64,000 bases of DNA from Proteus hauseri ATCC 700826 (GTDB lineage Bacteria > Pseudomonadota > Gammaproteobacteria > Enterobacterales > Enterobacteriaceae): positions 20,002 to 84,001 of the forward strand of contig NZ_LXEV01000014.1 of NCBI RefSeq assembly GCF_001654965.1. Reading direction: 5' to 3'. Made by a program: the position numbers and the translations under genes. Shown here piece after piece: positions 1 to 8,243 of this stretch. Under the pieces are notes generated by a model. It was not told the origin of the DNA, did not search any database, and worked only from the letters and a program-made list of their open reading frames with translations. How positions within the stretch are numbered: position 1 is the stretch's first letter; each line of letters starts with the position of its first letter.

Positions 1-1
1 A

Positions 2-514
2 CGTAGACGGGTTATTTTCTCTTTTAATACCCCCGTTAAAGAGAATGATAAAGATCCCTTGTTACCTGAGAAGATAAGCAAAGAGTTACCCGTTATTATT
101 CGCTATTTATTGAAATTATTTACCTGCCAAGATAAGGCTAAATTATTACTGCAAGAACAGAGAGATTCAGGCGAAGCTTTAGCCGTCAAAAGTAACTCAG
201 ATCCATTGTATAGCTTTTGTGCTTATTTGGTTTCATTGGGCGAAGAGTTAGGGATGAAGATGGGGAATAAGAATATTTATCCTCGTGCGCCGAGGATCTA
301 TCTCTACCATGCTTATTTATCATTTATGGAAGCCTATGGGTTTGATAGACCGTTAACATTAACCAAGTTTGGGGACTCATTACCTAAGGTGATGCAAGAG
401 TATAAAAAGGATTATCGAAAGTTTAAAACGAAACGGGGTTATTACTATAACGTTGATTTAACTGATGAAGCTAATGAGTGGCTCCCTGCAGTACCTGAAT
501 TAAGAAAAAGTTAG
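2..514 (+). CDS. P4-type primase/helicase (alpha-like), C-terminal part; 5' end outside window
   Basis: The frame is open from base 2, so the gene enters from the left edge; 170 residues are visible and the TTG at 59 is internal. The first residues (RRRVIFSF) and the following LPEKI, PVIIRYLL and LLQEQRDSGEALAVK segments are typical of the end of the SF3 helicase core in P4-alpha/D5-type primases. The last 100 residues would be the origin-binding winged-helix region. In phage P4 the alpha protein primes, unwinds and binds its own iterons. Iteron-like repeats begin 32 bp after the stop codon, which supports an autonomous replication role for this island. Family assignment is by recognition, not by search. 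Confidence 0.82.
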   Translation, partial: RRRVIFSFNTPVKENDKDPLLPEKISKELPVIIRYLLKLFTCQDKAKLLLQEQRDSGEALAVKSNSDPLYSFCAYLVSLGEELGMKMGNKNIYPRAPRIYLYHAYLSFMEAYGFDRPLTLTKFGDSLPKVMQEYKKDYRKFKTKRGYYYNVDLTDEANEWLPAVPELRKS

Positions 515-545
515 CCCCCCCTAGTTATAAAGTTTTATGTTCAAC

Positions 546-648
546 TGTGCACCCTGTTCACCAATCTTTATATTTTATTGATTTATAATGTAAAAATAGG
601 GTGCATAGTTACTTCTCAACTGTGCACCAACTGTTCACCCTGTGCACC
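546..648. repeat. Left iteron cluster (P4 ori/crr-like), six copies
   Basis: Six octamers of the type TGTGCACC or TGTTCACC lie at 546-553, 555-562, 600-607 (reverse, variant), 621-628, 632-639 and 641-648. The P4 alpha protein binds a type I iteron with core TGTTCACC (GGTGAACA) at ori1 and crr. The cluster sits directly behind the primase gene and has an inverted partner at 8,544-8,635. Binding and origin function are inferred. Confidence 0.75.
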
Positions 649-744
649 TTTTATATTTTTAGTTTAAGTGCTGTTAAAATAGGCAAATAGGTTTTAAAAA
701 GGCTTCTTTTGGCAGGTAATATTGTATTTAAATTAGGAGGCGAT

Positions 745-1005
745 ATGCCGATTACGCGAGAAGATATACAGGCACATTATGATTATCATAACATTACACA
801 ACTCGATGATTTACATACGGCTGATTATCGTGAGTTGGTTAGTGGACATGCTTTTTTCTTTCAAGATACAAGCGGAAATTTAAGACACACATTATCAGAG
901 GAAATCTTAGCAACGAATAAAGAACAATTAGATGTATTAATTGAACAACTGCAAGAGTTTAGAAAAATAATGAATGATGTACCCGAATGGTTGAGTGATA
1001 AATAA
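745..1005 (+). CDS. Small hypothetical island protein (86 aa)
   Basis: I do not recognise a family. The ATG at 745 follows a perfect AGGAGG at 735-740, so I prefer it to the upstream in-frame TTG at 709. The product is acidic and soluble, begins MPITREDIQAHYD and has a helical C-terminal half (residues 49-80). It has no membrane segment. It lies between the left iteron cluster and the membrane-protein gene 20 bp downstream, and the two are probably cotranscribed. Its position in the variable slot of the satellite fits an accessory or regulatory protein, but no function can be assigned. Confidence 0.65.
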   Translation: MPITREDIQAHYDYHNITQLDDLHTADYRELVSGHAFFFQDTSGNLRHTLSEEILATNKEQLDVLIEQLQEFRKIMNDVPEWLSDK

Positions 1006-1025
1006 TTAAAAAAAGGATTTAATAT

Positions 1026-1655
1026 ATGTGGGGAACTATAGAGAGTGTTTTTAATAACATTATAAATAATTATGGGTTGTTAGGCGTTTTTATAGTATTT
1101 ATTCTTAGTATTATAGGTTTGTTTTTATATAAAAATGGTTTTATTTATGAATATAAAGAAAAGAATAAGTTAGAGATAAAAACATCTACTTTTTTAAAAA
1201 GCATTGCCAGTAATTCTGATTATATTGATGATGATTCAATAGTTTCTTTTTCAAAAAAGGAAGAAAATAGAATTATAAGAAAAAAATTATTAGGCATATC
1301 GAATGATAAGATTCAACATCAAGCAATTTTAATTTTAAATAACCATCCTGATGGATATGAATCAATGAGATTTTTTAAGAAATTTGACAAATATTTAATA
1401 TTGAATGATAAAAAAATAACTTTAGATAAAAATATAGTTAGAAAAGATAAAAATATAGCAATGTTATTACTCTTAGAAAGTATCATTATTTTTTGGGGTT
1501 CTGTGTTTACTATATACCGTGAAGAATTCATATCCACAATTCTCTTTCTGATTTTTGCTTTTGCAACTTATTTAATATCTTTGGTAGTTTCGCCACCAAC
1601 TAAATTAGAAATAAAAAAATTTGAAGATTACGTGACCCAATATTATGAACAGTAG
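1026..1655 (+). CDS. AT-rich predicted membrane protein, island cargo (209 aa)
   Basis: The product has one hydrophobic segment near residues 17-36, a charged lysine-rich central domain (about 40-143), and a hairpin of two further segments near 144-163 and 169-189, with a short C-terminal tail. AAGGA precedes the ATG. The gene is far more AT-rich than the neighbouring capsid genes, as usual for recently acquired cargo (morons). No domain is recognised. In satellites this slot often carries anti-phage or superinfection-exclusion genes, so a membrane-acting interference protein is a reasonable guess, not a finding. Confidence 0.6.
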   Translation: MWGTIESVFNNIINNYGLLGVFIVFILSIIGLFLYKNGFIYEYKEKNKLEIKTSTFLKSIASNSDYIDDDSIVSFSKKEENRIIRKKLLGISNDKIQHQAILILNNHPDGYESMRFFKKFDKYLILNDKKITLDKNIVRKDKNIAMLLLLESIIIFWGSVFTIYREEFISTILFLIFAFATYLISLVVSPPTKLEIKKFEDYVTQYYEQ

Positions 1656-1771
1656 ATAATTGTTTTTTATTACAATGTAAAGAAGTGTAAGTTATCTGTT
1701 CCCATGTTTTTGTATGCTTGCCTTCTCAATAATAGGGGCTTTTTATTATATTTTTCAGATATATATTAATG

Positions 1772-1847
1772 AGTGGCACTCAGACGTGAGCCGCCACTTG
1801 ACCGTTTAATCCTTGCTCATCAGACAAGCATCTCCAGTTAAACGGTC
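1772..1847 (+). ncRNA. put-like antiterminator RNA leader of the capsid operon (two adjacent stem-loops)
   Basis: Stem-loop I pairs AGTGGC (1772-1777) with GCCACT (1793-1798) and, inside it, CTCA (1779-1782) with TGAG (1787-1790) over a GACG loop. One unpaired T (1799) follows. Stem-loop II pairs GACCGTTTAA (1800-1809) with TTAAACGGTC (1838-1847), with an asymmetric internal loop and a short upper stem TGCT/AGCA. Two stem-loops separated by a single base, the second long and bulged, is the described architecture of HK022 put RNA, which makes RNA polymerase resistant to terminators without a phage protein. The structure is seen; the function is inferred. Confidence 0.6.
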
Positions 1848-1864
1848 TCCCCTATTTCCGAGCT

Positions 1865-1900
1865 GGTTTCACGTCTTAACATTTTATTGTTTACGGAAAC
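1865..1900 (+). promoter_or_regulatory. Inverted repeat over the capsid ribosome-binding region
   Basis: GGTTTC (1865-1870) can pair with GAAACC (1895-1900), with a 24-nt loop. The second arm covers the only weak purine stretch (CGGAAA) ahead of the capsid ATG at 1907. It could modulate translation of the capsid gene. This short match could also be chance. Confidence 0.3.
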
Positions 1901-1906
1901 CACTTC

Positions 1907-3061
1907 ATGAAAAAACTACTCGAATTACGCCAACAAAAGGCAACTCTCACCGAGCAAATGCGCTCATTGCTCACTAAAGCAGAAACAGAAAAACGCTCAC
2001 TCACCGAAGATGAAGCAAAAAACTTTGATGAATTGCGTAGTCAGTCGGAGTCTCTGAATACTGAAATTGCCCGTTATGAAGCGATTGCAGAGGAAGAACG
2101 CACTCAAACAGGGAAACACGTATTAGGTGATAAAGCCGTCAGTAATGATGAATTGCGTCATTATATCCTGACAGGGGAAACCCGTACTTTATCGACAGGG
2201 GTTCCGGCTGATGGTGGCTATACCGTTATTCCTGAACTGAATAAGCAGATTATGCAGCAATTAACCGATGATTCGGTGATGCGTAAAATCTGTACCATCA
2301 AAACTACGCACAGCAACGAATATAAACAACTGGTTTCTGTGGGTGGGGCAAAGGTCAATCACGGTGAAGAGGGGCAAGCCCGCACCGAAACTGGCACACC
2401 GAAGTTAGAAGAAGTCAGTATCAAATTATTCCCTATCTACGCCTACCCCAAAACTACGCAAGAAATTATTGATTTTAGTGATGTGGATATTCTGAGCTGG
2501 TTAACCACTGAAATTGGCGACACGTTTGTTGATACCGAAGAAACCGATCTTGTGACGGGTGATGGTACGAAAAAAGCAAAAGGATTCTTAGCTTATCCTC
2601 GTGAAGCCAAAGCCGATAAAGCGCGCGCGTTCGGTACATTGGAAAAACTTGACGTTGCCAGCATTGAAGCCGATAGCCTGATTGACCTGAAATTTAAATT
2701 GCGTGCGAAATATCGCAAAAATGCCGTTTGGGTGATGAATTCCAATACTGCTGCTAAAGTACAGAAGCTGAAAAATGGCAATGGGGATTATATCTGGCGT
2801 GACCGTTTACAGTCTGGCGATCCTGATACCTTATTAGGCTTACCGGTTCATTATCTCGAAAACATGGCTGATGATGTGATTGCATTAGGTGACTTTAAAC
2901 GCGGTTACTTCATTGTGGATCATGAAACGGGTACACGTACTCGCCCTGACAACATTACTGAACCCGGCTTTATCAAAGTTCACACCGATAAATATTTAGG
3001 CGGTGGGCTGGTGGATTCTAACGCCATTAAAGTGTTGGAAGTTAAAGTCGCGGGTAAATAA
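1907..3061 (+). CDS. HK97-family major capsid protein
   Basis: This 384-residue protein forms the head shell. Residues 1-70 are a charged coiled coil (LRQQKATLTEQMRSLL onward), the scaffolding delta domain that the protease removes. The HK97 fold begins near residue 100 with ADGGYTVIPE, followed by the usual E-loop and P/A-domain segments, including EIIDFSDVDILSWL and a C-terminal GGGLVDSNAIKVLEV. It is first in the structural operon, ahead of the protease and portal, the reverse of the portal-protease-capsid order of HK97 itself. This order is what I recall for capsid-forming satellites. Confidence 0.93.
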   Translation: MKKLLELRQQKATLTEQMRSLLTKAETEKRSLTEDEAKNFDELRSQSESLNTEIARYEAIAEEERTQTGKHVLGDKAVSNDELRHYILTGETRTLSTGVPADGGYTVIPELNKQIMQQLTDDSVMRKICTIKTTHSNEYKQLVSVGGAKVNHGEEGQARTETGTPKLEEVSIKLFPIYAYPKTTQEIIDFSDVDILSWLTTEIGDTFVDTEETDLVTGDGTKKAKGFLAYPREAKADKARAFGTLEKLDVASIEADSLIDLKFKLRAKYRKNAVWVMNSNTAAKVQKLKNGNGDYIWRDRLQSGDPDTLLGLPVHYLENMADDVIALGDFKRGYFIVDHETGTRTRPDNITEPGFIKVHTDKYLGGGLVDSNAIKVLEVKVAGK

Positions 3062-3115
3062 CTCAAGGGGCGTTCCTGTGATCTCAGGAGCGCTCTTTTT
3101 TGTCAGGAATAGGCT

Positions 3116-3670
3116 ATGAAAAATACCGAGTTAGAAATCCGTACTGCAACACTTTCTGCCAGTGATAAAAAGCTGGTGGGTTATGTCATTAAATGGGGCT
3201 TACGCTCTCATGTGCTTTGGGATGAGTTTGTCGAACAATTTTCCCAAAATGCCTTTAGTAACAGCTTATCAAAAGGGAGTGATGTCAGGGCGTTATACGA
3301 ACATGATTACACTAACCTATTGGGGCGCACGACTTCTAGCACATTACAACTTACCGAAGATGAAACGGGGTTACGTTTTGAACTCACTCCGCCTGATACG
3401 CAACTAGGGCGTGATGTTCTCACCTTGGTTGAACGAGGTGATATTGACGGTATGAGTTTTGGTTTCCGAGCGATTAAAGATCAGTGGGATATTGGTCAAG
3501 AGCCGTATGTCAGAACCGTATTAGAAGCCGAACTCCATGAAATCACCATCACCAGTTTACCCGCTTATCCTGATAGCGGCGTAGAAATTGCCAAACGCTC
3601 CTTAACACTCAGTAAACCGCAAGCGGTAAAAGATTTTGACCGCTGGTTACAATTGGTTGAGGTGGAATAA
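3116..3670 (+). CDS. Prohead protease, HK97 family (peptidase S78)
   Basis: This 184-residue serine protease matures the prohead by cutting the capsid delta domain. It has the hallmark histidine in RALYEHDY (H63) and the serine in DGMSFGFRA (S114), with the family strand EITITSLPAYPDS near residue 150. AGGAATAGGCT precedes the ATG. The gene lies 54 bp after the capsid gene, and its TAA shares one base with the portal ATG (TAATG), indicating translational coupling. Confidence 0.93.
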   Translation: MKNTELEIRTATLSASDKKLVGYVIKWGLRSHVLWDEFVEQFSQNAFSNSLSKGSDVRALYEHDYTNLLGRTTSSTLQLTEDETGLRFELTPPDTQLGRDVLTLVERGDIDGMSFGFRAIKDQWDIGQEPYVRTVLEAELHEITITSLPAYPDSGVEIAKRSLTLSKPQAVKDFDRWLQLVEVE

Positions 3671-4890
3671 TGTGGCCATTCAAACGTAAAGCCTCCGAAT
3701 CCCGCAGTTTAAGTATTGATGAGTTTCTTTCTCTGGCGGGGATATCTAACACAAATTCAGGGGAACACGTTAGCTCGTCAACTGCGGAGGGCTTACCTGC
3801 CGTGATGAATGCGGTGACGGTCATTAGTGAAGCTATTGCCTCCATGCCCTGTTTTCTGTATCGGGTACACAATGATAAAGGGCGCGAATCAAGAGAGTGG
3901 TTAAGTGATCATCCTGTTGATTATCTTCTCAATGAAAACCCGAATGACTGTCAGACCGCTTTTCAATTTAAGCGCACGTTAATGCGTCATTGTTTGCTCA
4001 ATGGTAACGCCTATGCGGTGATTGCGTGGGGAAAAGATGGGCAGCCTAAATCAATACACCCTTATCCCCCTAGTGCGGTAGTGATTAATCGACTTGGGGA
4101 GCACCGATACAGTTATACCGTGACTGAACCGTATAGCGGTAAGGTGAAAACCTACTTACAAGAAGAAATCTTACATTTACGTTATGCGACCGATGACGGT
4201 TTTTTAGGTCGCTCACCCGTCACGATTTGCCGTGAAACATTGGGTCTAGGATTAGCTCAACAACGACACGGCGCGAGTATTATGAAAGACGGCATGATGG
4301 CATCTGGCATTATTAAATCGGGTGAATGGCTCGATAGCCTCAAAGGAACTAAGGCATTGGAAGCCCTAGAACGCTACAAAGGGGCACGTAATGCAGGGAA
4401 AACCCCCATTCTTGAGGGGGGCATGGAATATGAACAATTAGGCATGAGTAACCAAGATGCGGAGTGGTTAGCCTCAAGGCGTTTTACCATTGAAGATATT
4501 GCCCGTATGTTCAACATTAGCCCTATCTTTTTACAAGAGTATTCCAACAGTACTTACAGCAACTTTAGTGAGGCAAGTCGTGCCTTACTGACCATCACTA
4601 TGCGCCCATGGTTAGCCAACTTTGAGCAACAAATTAAATCAGCGCTGTTATTGACTTCACCTACACCGAATATTCGCTATCAAGTGGAATTTGATACGGC
4701 AGATTTACTCCGCGCTAATCCTACGGAGCGTTTCCGCAGTTATGAAACCGCGATTAAGTCGGGAGTCATGTGTCCGAATGAAGCCCGTGAGCGTGAGGGA
4801 TTGCCTCCTCGTGAAGGTGGTGATGAATTTAGTCAGGCATGGAAACAGACCGTTGAAGTTAAAAAAGAGTCTGACAAGGTGGATGAATGA
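3670..4890 (+). CDS. Phage portal protein, HK97 gp3 family
   Basis: The 406-residue portal forms the dodecameric ring through which DNA enters and leaves the head and to which the connectors attach. Recognisable stretches are GLPAVMNAVTVISEAIASMPC (residues 40-60 region), LLNGNAYAVI, the DGFLGRSP loop, RFTIEDIARMFNISPIFLQ and a C-terminal PNEAREREGLPP. Length is normal for the family. The gene overlaps the protease stop and, by ATGA, the next gene. Confidence 0.93.
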   Translation: MWPFKRKASESRSLSIDEFLSLAGISNTNSGEHVSSSTAEGLPAVMNAVTVISEAIASMPCFLYRVHNDKGRESREWLSDHPVDYLLNENPNDCQTAFQFKRTLMRHCLLNGNAYAVIAWGKDGQPKSIHPYPPSAVVINRLGEHRYSYTVTEPYSGKVKTYLQEEILHLRYATDDGFLGRSPVTICRETLGLGLAQQRHGASIMKDGMMASGIIKSGEWLDSLKGTKALEALERYKGARNAGKTPILEGGMEYEQLGMSNQDAEWLASRRFTIEDIARMFNISPIFLQEYSNSTYSNFSEASRALLTITMRPWLANFEQQIKSALLLTSPTPNIRYQVEFDTADLLRANPTERFRSYETAIKSGVMCPNEAREREGLPPREGGDEFSQAWKQTVEVKKESDKVDE

Positions 4891-5222
4891 AAGCGGGGCG
4901 CATGAATCAACGGGTAACTATTCAGCGCTCAAAGCTTAAACCGGATGCGCTTAGTGGTAATGAGGTGATGTGGTTCGATATTGCGAAAGTTTGGGCTGAG
5001 GTAAAAGGGATCCGAGGGCGCGAGTATTTTAGCAGTCAGCAAACACAGAGTGAAACCACGGTGAGAGTTTGGTTTCGTTATTTTCCTGATATCACCACAG
5101 CAGATCGGTTGATGTTTAGCTACGCCGGCACGGACGGTAATCATTGGGATATTAAAAGTATTGTGGCCGATAAAGCCAAGGGCAGTATGGAAATTATTTG
5201 TGAGGGTGTAGAGCGTGACTAA
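4887..5222 (+). CDS. Head closure / head-tail adaptor protein (SPP1 gp16-like)
   Basis: This 111-residue protein resembles the phage head-tail joining family: it begins with MNQRVTIQR, continues with WFDIAKVWAEVKGIRGREYF, and ends in short beta strands. Such proteins close the portal after packaging and present the docking surface for the tail. The start at 4887 overlaps the portal stop (ATGA); an internal ATG at 4902 is possible. In a satellite without tail genes, this protein and its neighbour would be the interface that must fit the helper phage tail. Confidence 0.8.
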   Translation: MKAGRMNQRVTIQRSKLKPDALSGNEVMWFDIAKVWAEVKGIRGREYFSSQQTQSETTVRVWFRYFPDITTADRLMFSYAGTDGNHWDIKSIVADKAKGSMEIICEGVERD

Positions 5223-5511
5223 ACCTAATATCAGCCTTGATGAAGTGAAGTTGCATTGCCGTATTGATGATGATTATGACGATGCCATATTAGCTATCTA
5301 TATTGATGCCGCATTAGAAGTGTGCCAACAACATATCGGTAAACGATTTGATGATGGATTGTCGTTCACTCCAGCGATCAAGGTGGGCTGTCTAATGTAT
5401 ATCAGTTTGCTTTATGAGAACCGAGAGATGATAGGCAGTGATGGATTAAAAGAAGTTCCGCTGACTATTCATTCTCTGTGGTCAACCTATCGAGATGTGG
5501 GAGTGTACTAG
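5215..5511 (+). CDS. Head-tail connector protein (gp6-like)
   Basis: The 98-residue product matches the small all-helical connector family (HK97 gp6/SPP1 gp15): ISLDEVKLHCRIDDDYDDAIL at the start, LEVCQQHIGKRF in the middle and an IHSLWSTYRDVGVY end. It starts with GTG at 5215, 8 bp inside the previous gene, with no better alternative. It would form the ring between portal and head-closure protein. The next gene follows immediately. Confidence 0.82.
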   Translation: MTKPNISLDEVKLHCRIDDDYDDAILAIYIDAALEVCQQHIGKRFDDGLSFTPAIKVGCLMYISLLYENREMIGSDGLKEVPLTIHSLWSTYRDVGVY

Positions 5512-5958
5512 ATGCCATGGCAACCCCTAAAGCGTTGTAGTTATCAAGGCTGTAATAAGCGGGTGAAGTCTGGACGGTGTGAAGAACATAAACAAGAAGC
5601 CAGACGACAACAGGATAGCCAGCGAGGGACACGAACCGAACGAGGTTATAGCAATCAGTGGGGAAAGTACCGTTTACAGTATCTCAAGTTAAATCCGTTA
5701 TGTGTGCATTGCCTCAATAAAGGGATATATACCCCTGCAACCATTGTTGACCACATTATTCCTATTAACGGTGATAGTGACGTATTGTTTTGGGTGGATT
5801 TTAACCATCAAGCGTTATGTCACAGTTGTCATAACACCAAAACCTTTAAGCATGATCCACTCACTAAGCAAAAGCGTAAAAATGGGGAGTATCGAGAGTT
5901 AGAGGCAAAAGCAACACGGAATAATGATTGGCGAGATGAGTATAACCGTAATGCGTGA
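5512..5958 (+). CDS. HNH endonuclease of the packaging module
   Basis: In this 148-residue protein the nuclease core lies at residues 60-115: zinc cysteines C64, C67, C103 and C106, the catalytic D80-H81 of TIVDHIIP, and the N98-H99 and HNTK (107-110) elements. A second cysteine cluster (C9, C14, C23) is near the N-terminus. HNH proteins next to terminase genes cooperate with TerL in cos cleavage in phages such as HK97, which fits its place just before the terminase genes. A free-standing homing endonuclease is unlikely in this operon. Confidence 0.9.
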   Translation: MPWQPLKRCSYQGCNKRVKSGRCEEHKQEARRQQDSQRGTRTERGYSNQWGKYRLQYLKLNPLCVHCLNKGIYTPATIVDHIIPINGDSDVLFWVDFNHQALCHSCHNTKTFKHDPLTKQKRKNGEYRELEAKATRNNDWRDEYNRNA

Positions 5959-6103
5959 AAATGAAATAAATCAGTTGGTTAAAGGACTCTTAAAGCACAG
6001 TGAACCGTATAGACAACGACAATTAAAAACGCCTACAAAGCCCATTACAGGGCGCAATACTCAACGTGATAGGGAGCTAATGGAATGTTTCGGAAATCGT
6101 TAG
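5951..6103 (+). CDS. Small ORF between HNH and TerS (50 aa), hypothetical
   Basis: The frame starts with ATG 8 bp inside the HNH gene and ends with TAG at 6103. The product starts MRENEINQLVKGLLK, is basic and polar, contains PITGRNTQRDRE, and has no known domain. The overlap and the compact gene packing favour a real gene, possibly a packaging accessory, but the ribosome-binding site is weak. Confidence is low. Confidence 0.4.
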   Translation: MRENEINQLVKGLLKHSEPYRQRQLKTPTKPITGRNTQRDRELMECFGNR

Positions 6104-6135
6104 AGAAACATATAGAAAGGGTAGGGGTATCAAAA

Positions 6136-6192
6136 ATGACAAACGGCCTCGTCTCAGGAACCGCCCCCCTCCTCGAATTTTTACGCACGGTA
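6136..6192. other. Candidate cos (packaging) site region
   Basis: Between the HNH and small terminase genes lies a short GC-rich, C-tract-bearing stretch (GGAACCGCCCCCCTCC at 6157-6172) in an otherwise AT-rich non-coding interval. In cos phages with HNH-TerS-TerL modules the cohesive-end site usually lies in this interval. The cut position cannot be read from sequence alone. A 26-codon frame from 6136 also spans it but is probably chance. Confidence 0.4.
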
Positions 6193-6231
6193 ATTTTTTT
6201 GAAAATAATTTACTAGGAAACAGAAATAGTT

Positions 6232-6585
6232 ATGGCAAGAGCACCTAAACCCCCCGTTTATCTTAATGAGATAGCAACGAAAGAGTGGAAAACAAAAGCC
6301 AAAATATTGGCAGAACGTGACGATCTGACGTTAGCCGATTGGAACAATTTAGAATTGTATTGCGTCAATTATGCGATGTACCGTAAAGCGGTTGAAGACT
6401 TAGATAATCGAGGGTTTAGCATTATCAATAGTCAAGGCAGTGAGAGCCGTAATCCCTCATTGAGTGCCAAGGCTGATGCTGAAAAAATCATGATTAAAAT
6501 GTCTTCCTTACTGGGGTTCGATCCCGTTTCTCGTCGTAAAAATCCAATTGAAACCGAGGAAGAGGACGAATTAGATCGCCTATGA
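6232..6585 (+). CDS. Terminase small subunit, P27 family
   Basis: This 117-residue DNA-recognition subunit recruits satellite DNA to the large subunit. It begins MARAPKPPVYLNEIATKEW and carries the helical LTLADWNNLELYC segment and the conserved NPSLSAKADAEKIMIKM region and GFDPVSR motif of the P27 family. AGGAAA precedes the ATG. Its stop overlaps the large-subunit start (ATGA), as usual for the pair. In satellites this protein gives packaging specificity for the island rather than the helper. Confidence 0.9.
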   Translation: MARAPKPPVYLNEIATKEWKTKAKILAERDDLTLADWNNLELYCVNYAMYRKAVEDLDNRGFSIINSQGSESRNPSLSAKADAEKIMIKMSSLLGFDPVSRRKNPIETEEEDELDRL

Positions 6586-8243
6586 ACGCATGGGAGCAGT
6601 ACGCAAGCGATATTAAAACAGGTAAAATCCCTGCCTGTCAGCGGTTAAAGCAAGCCGTTGAACGTTACTATAATGACTTAAATAATCCGCTTTATACCTT
6701 TGATAATGAGGTCGTAGAGCGTTTTATCGGGTTCTCCCGTGTTTGCCCGCATGTTAAAGGGCACTTGCGAGGTAAGCCGATAGAGCTTGAACCGTGGCAA
6801 CAATTTGCCTTTGCGAATCTCCTTGGTTTCAAGATGATCTCAACGGGGCGAAGAAAATACCGCAGTGCTTATATTCAGGTTCCCCGCAAAAATGCAAAAT
6901 CCACCGTTGCAGCAATACTGGCTAATTGGTTCTTGGTGATGGAAAACGGGCAGCAAGATATTTATACCGCTGCAGTGAGCCGAGATCAGGCGCGTATTGT
7001 CTTTGATGATGCCCGTCAAATGTGTGTGCTGTCTAAACCGCTTAAAAAACGGGTAGCCATACAACAACATAAAGTGATTAATCCGAAACGTAATAGCTTA
7101 TTGAAACCTCTTGCCGCTAAAGCCGCCACGATTGAGGGAACCAATCCCAGTTTAGCCATTGTTGATGAATATCACTTACACCCTGATAATGCGGTTTATT
7201 CTGCTCTTGAGTTAGGGATGGGGGCGCGTCCTGAAGGGATTTTATTTGCGATCACAACGTCAGGGAGCAATGTCATTTCAGCCTGTAAACAACATTATGA
7301 TTATTGTTGTCAAATCCTCGCCGGTGAAGAACAAAATGAATCGTTATTTGCTTTGATTTATGAACTTGATGACGAAAAAGAAATTGACGATGAAAGGCTG
7401 TGGATAAAGGCAAATCCCAATCTTAATGTGTCGGTTGATGGTGATGCTTTGTATGACACGATACAAAAGGCGCGAGGTATTCCCTCACAATGGACAGAAA
7501 TGTTAACCAAACGCTTTAATATCTGGTGTCAGGGGGAAACGCCTTGGATGGGTGAGGGCGCATGGTTAGCGTGTAAAATGGACTATACCGAAATAGACCT
7601 TAAAGGCTTAGCGTGTTATGCGGGAATGGATTTATCTTCTACGGGGGATATTACCAGTGTCTGCTATACCTTTCCTGTTGATAATGAATTGTTGTTATTG
7701 ACTCGCCACTATATTCCCGAAGCGCAGTTACAGAACCCCGCCAATAAGAACAGGGCTATTTACCGTCAATGGGTTAAGTCAGGTTGGCTTCGTACCACTC
7801 CTGGTGATTGTATTGATTATGATCGCATTCGTGATGATGTGCTTAGAGACAGCCAACAATTTAATATCAAATTGACAGGTTTTGATACATGGAACGCTAC
7901 CCACTTAAGAACTCAGCTACAAGGTGCGGGGTTAGATGTTGAGCCATTCCCTCAAACTTACATGAAGTTTAGCCCTGTGGCGAAATCAGCCGAGGTATTT
8001 GTTAATCGTAAAATCATTCGTCACAATGGCGATCCGGTGCTTGCGTGGGCGATGGCTAATGTCGTCATGGAAACGGACGCAAACGCGAATATCAAGCCCA
8101 ATAAAAAGAAATCAGCCAACAAGATTGACCCTGCTATTGCTTTCCTTATGAGCTTTGGTACATGGCAAATTGAGCATGAAGACTTTGCTTTCAACTTAAC
8201 GGGGGAGCAAAAAGAACGTTTAGCCTCATTTGATGGGGTGTAG
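6582..8243 (+). CDS. Terminase large subunit (ATPase and nuclease)
   Basis: The 553-residue packaging motor has the adapted Walker A PRKNAKST (residues 101-108), Walker B LAIVDE (191-196) and coupling segment ITTSG. The C-terminal RNase H-like nuclease starts at YAGMDLSSTGD (first catalytic D350), with FDTWN near 434 and the last metal ligand in NKIDPAIAF. The length is complete. It is the last gene of the operon: no tail gene follows before the host fis gene 730 bp away. Confidence 0.94.
   Translation: MNAWEQYASDIKTGKIPACQRLKQAVERYYNDLNNPLYTFDNEVVERFIGFSRVCPHVKGHLRGKPIELEPWQQFAFANLLGFKMISTGRRKYRSAYIQVPRKNAKSTVAAILANWFLVMENGQQDIYTAAVSRDQARIVFDDARQMCVLSKPLKKRVAIQQHKVINPKRNSLLKPLAAKAATIEGTNPSLAIVDEYHLHPDNAVYSALELGMGARPEGILFAITTSGSNVISACKQHYDYCCQILAGEEQNESLFALIYELDDEKEIDDERLWIKANPNLNVSVDGDALYDTIQKARGIPSQWTEMLTKRFNIWCQGETPWMGEGAWLACKMDYTEIDLKGLACYAGMDLSSTGDITSVCYTFPVDNELLLLTRHYIPEAQLQNPANKNRAIYRQWVKSGWLRTTPGDCIDYDRIRDDVLRDSQQFNIKLTGFDTWNATHLRTQLQGAGLDVEPFPQTYMKFSPVAKSAEVFVNRKIIRHNGDPVLAWAMANVVMETDANANIKPNKKKSANKIDPAIAFLMSFGTWQIEHEDFAFNLTGEQKERLASFDGV

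Noticed and set aside
1319..1537. Minus-strand frame inside the cargo membrane-protein gene
   Set aside because: It is antisense to a better-supported gene with a good ribosome-binding site.
1743..1800. Ogr/Delta-type late promoter (TGT-N12-ACA) before the capsid gene
   Set aside because: I searched the leader for the P2/P4 activator site and found no acceptable match.
5512..5958. HNH gene as a mobile homing endonuclease
   Set aside because: It is between connector and terminase genes in a continuous operon, the normal place for a packaging HNH protein.
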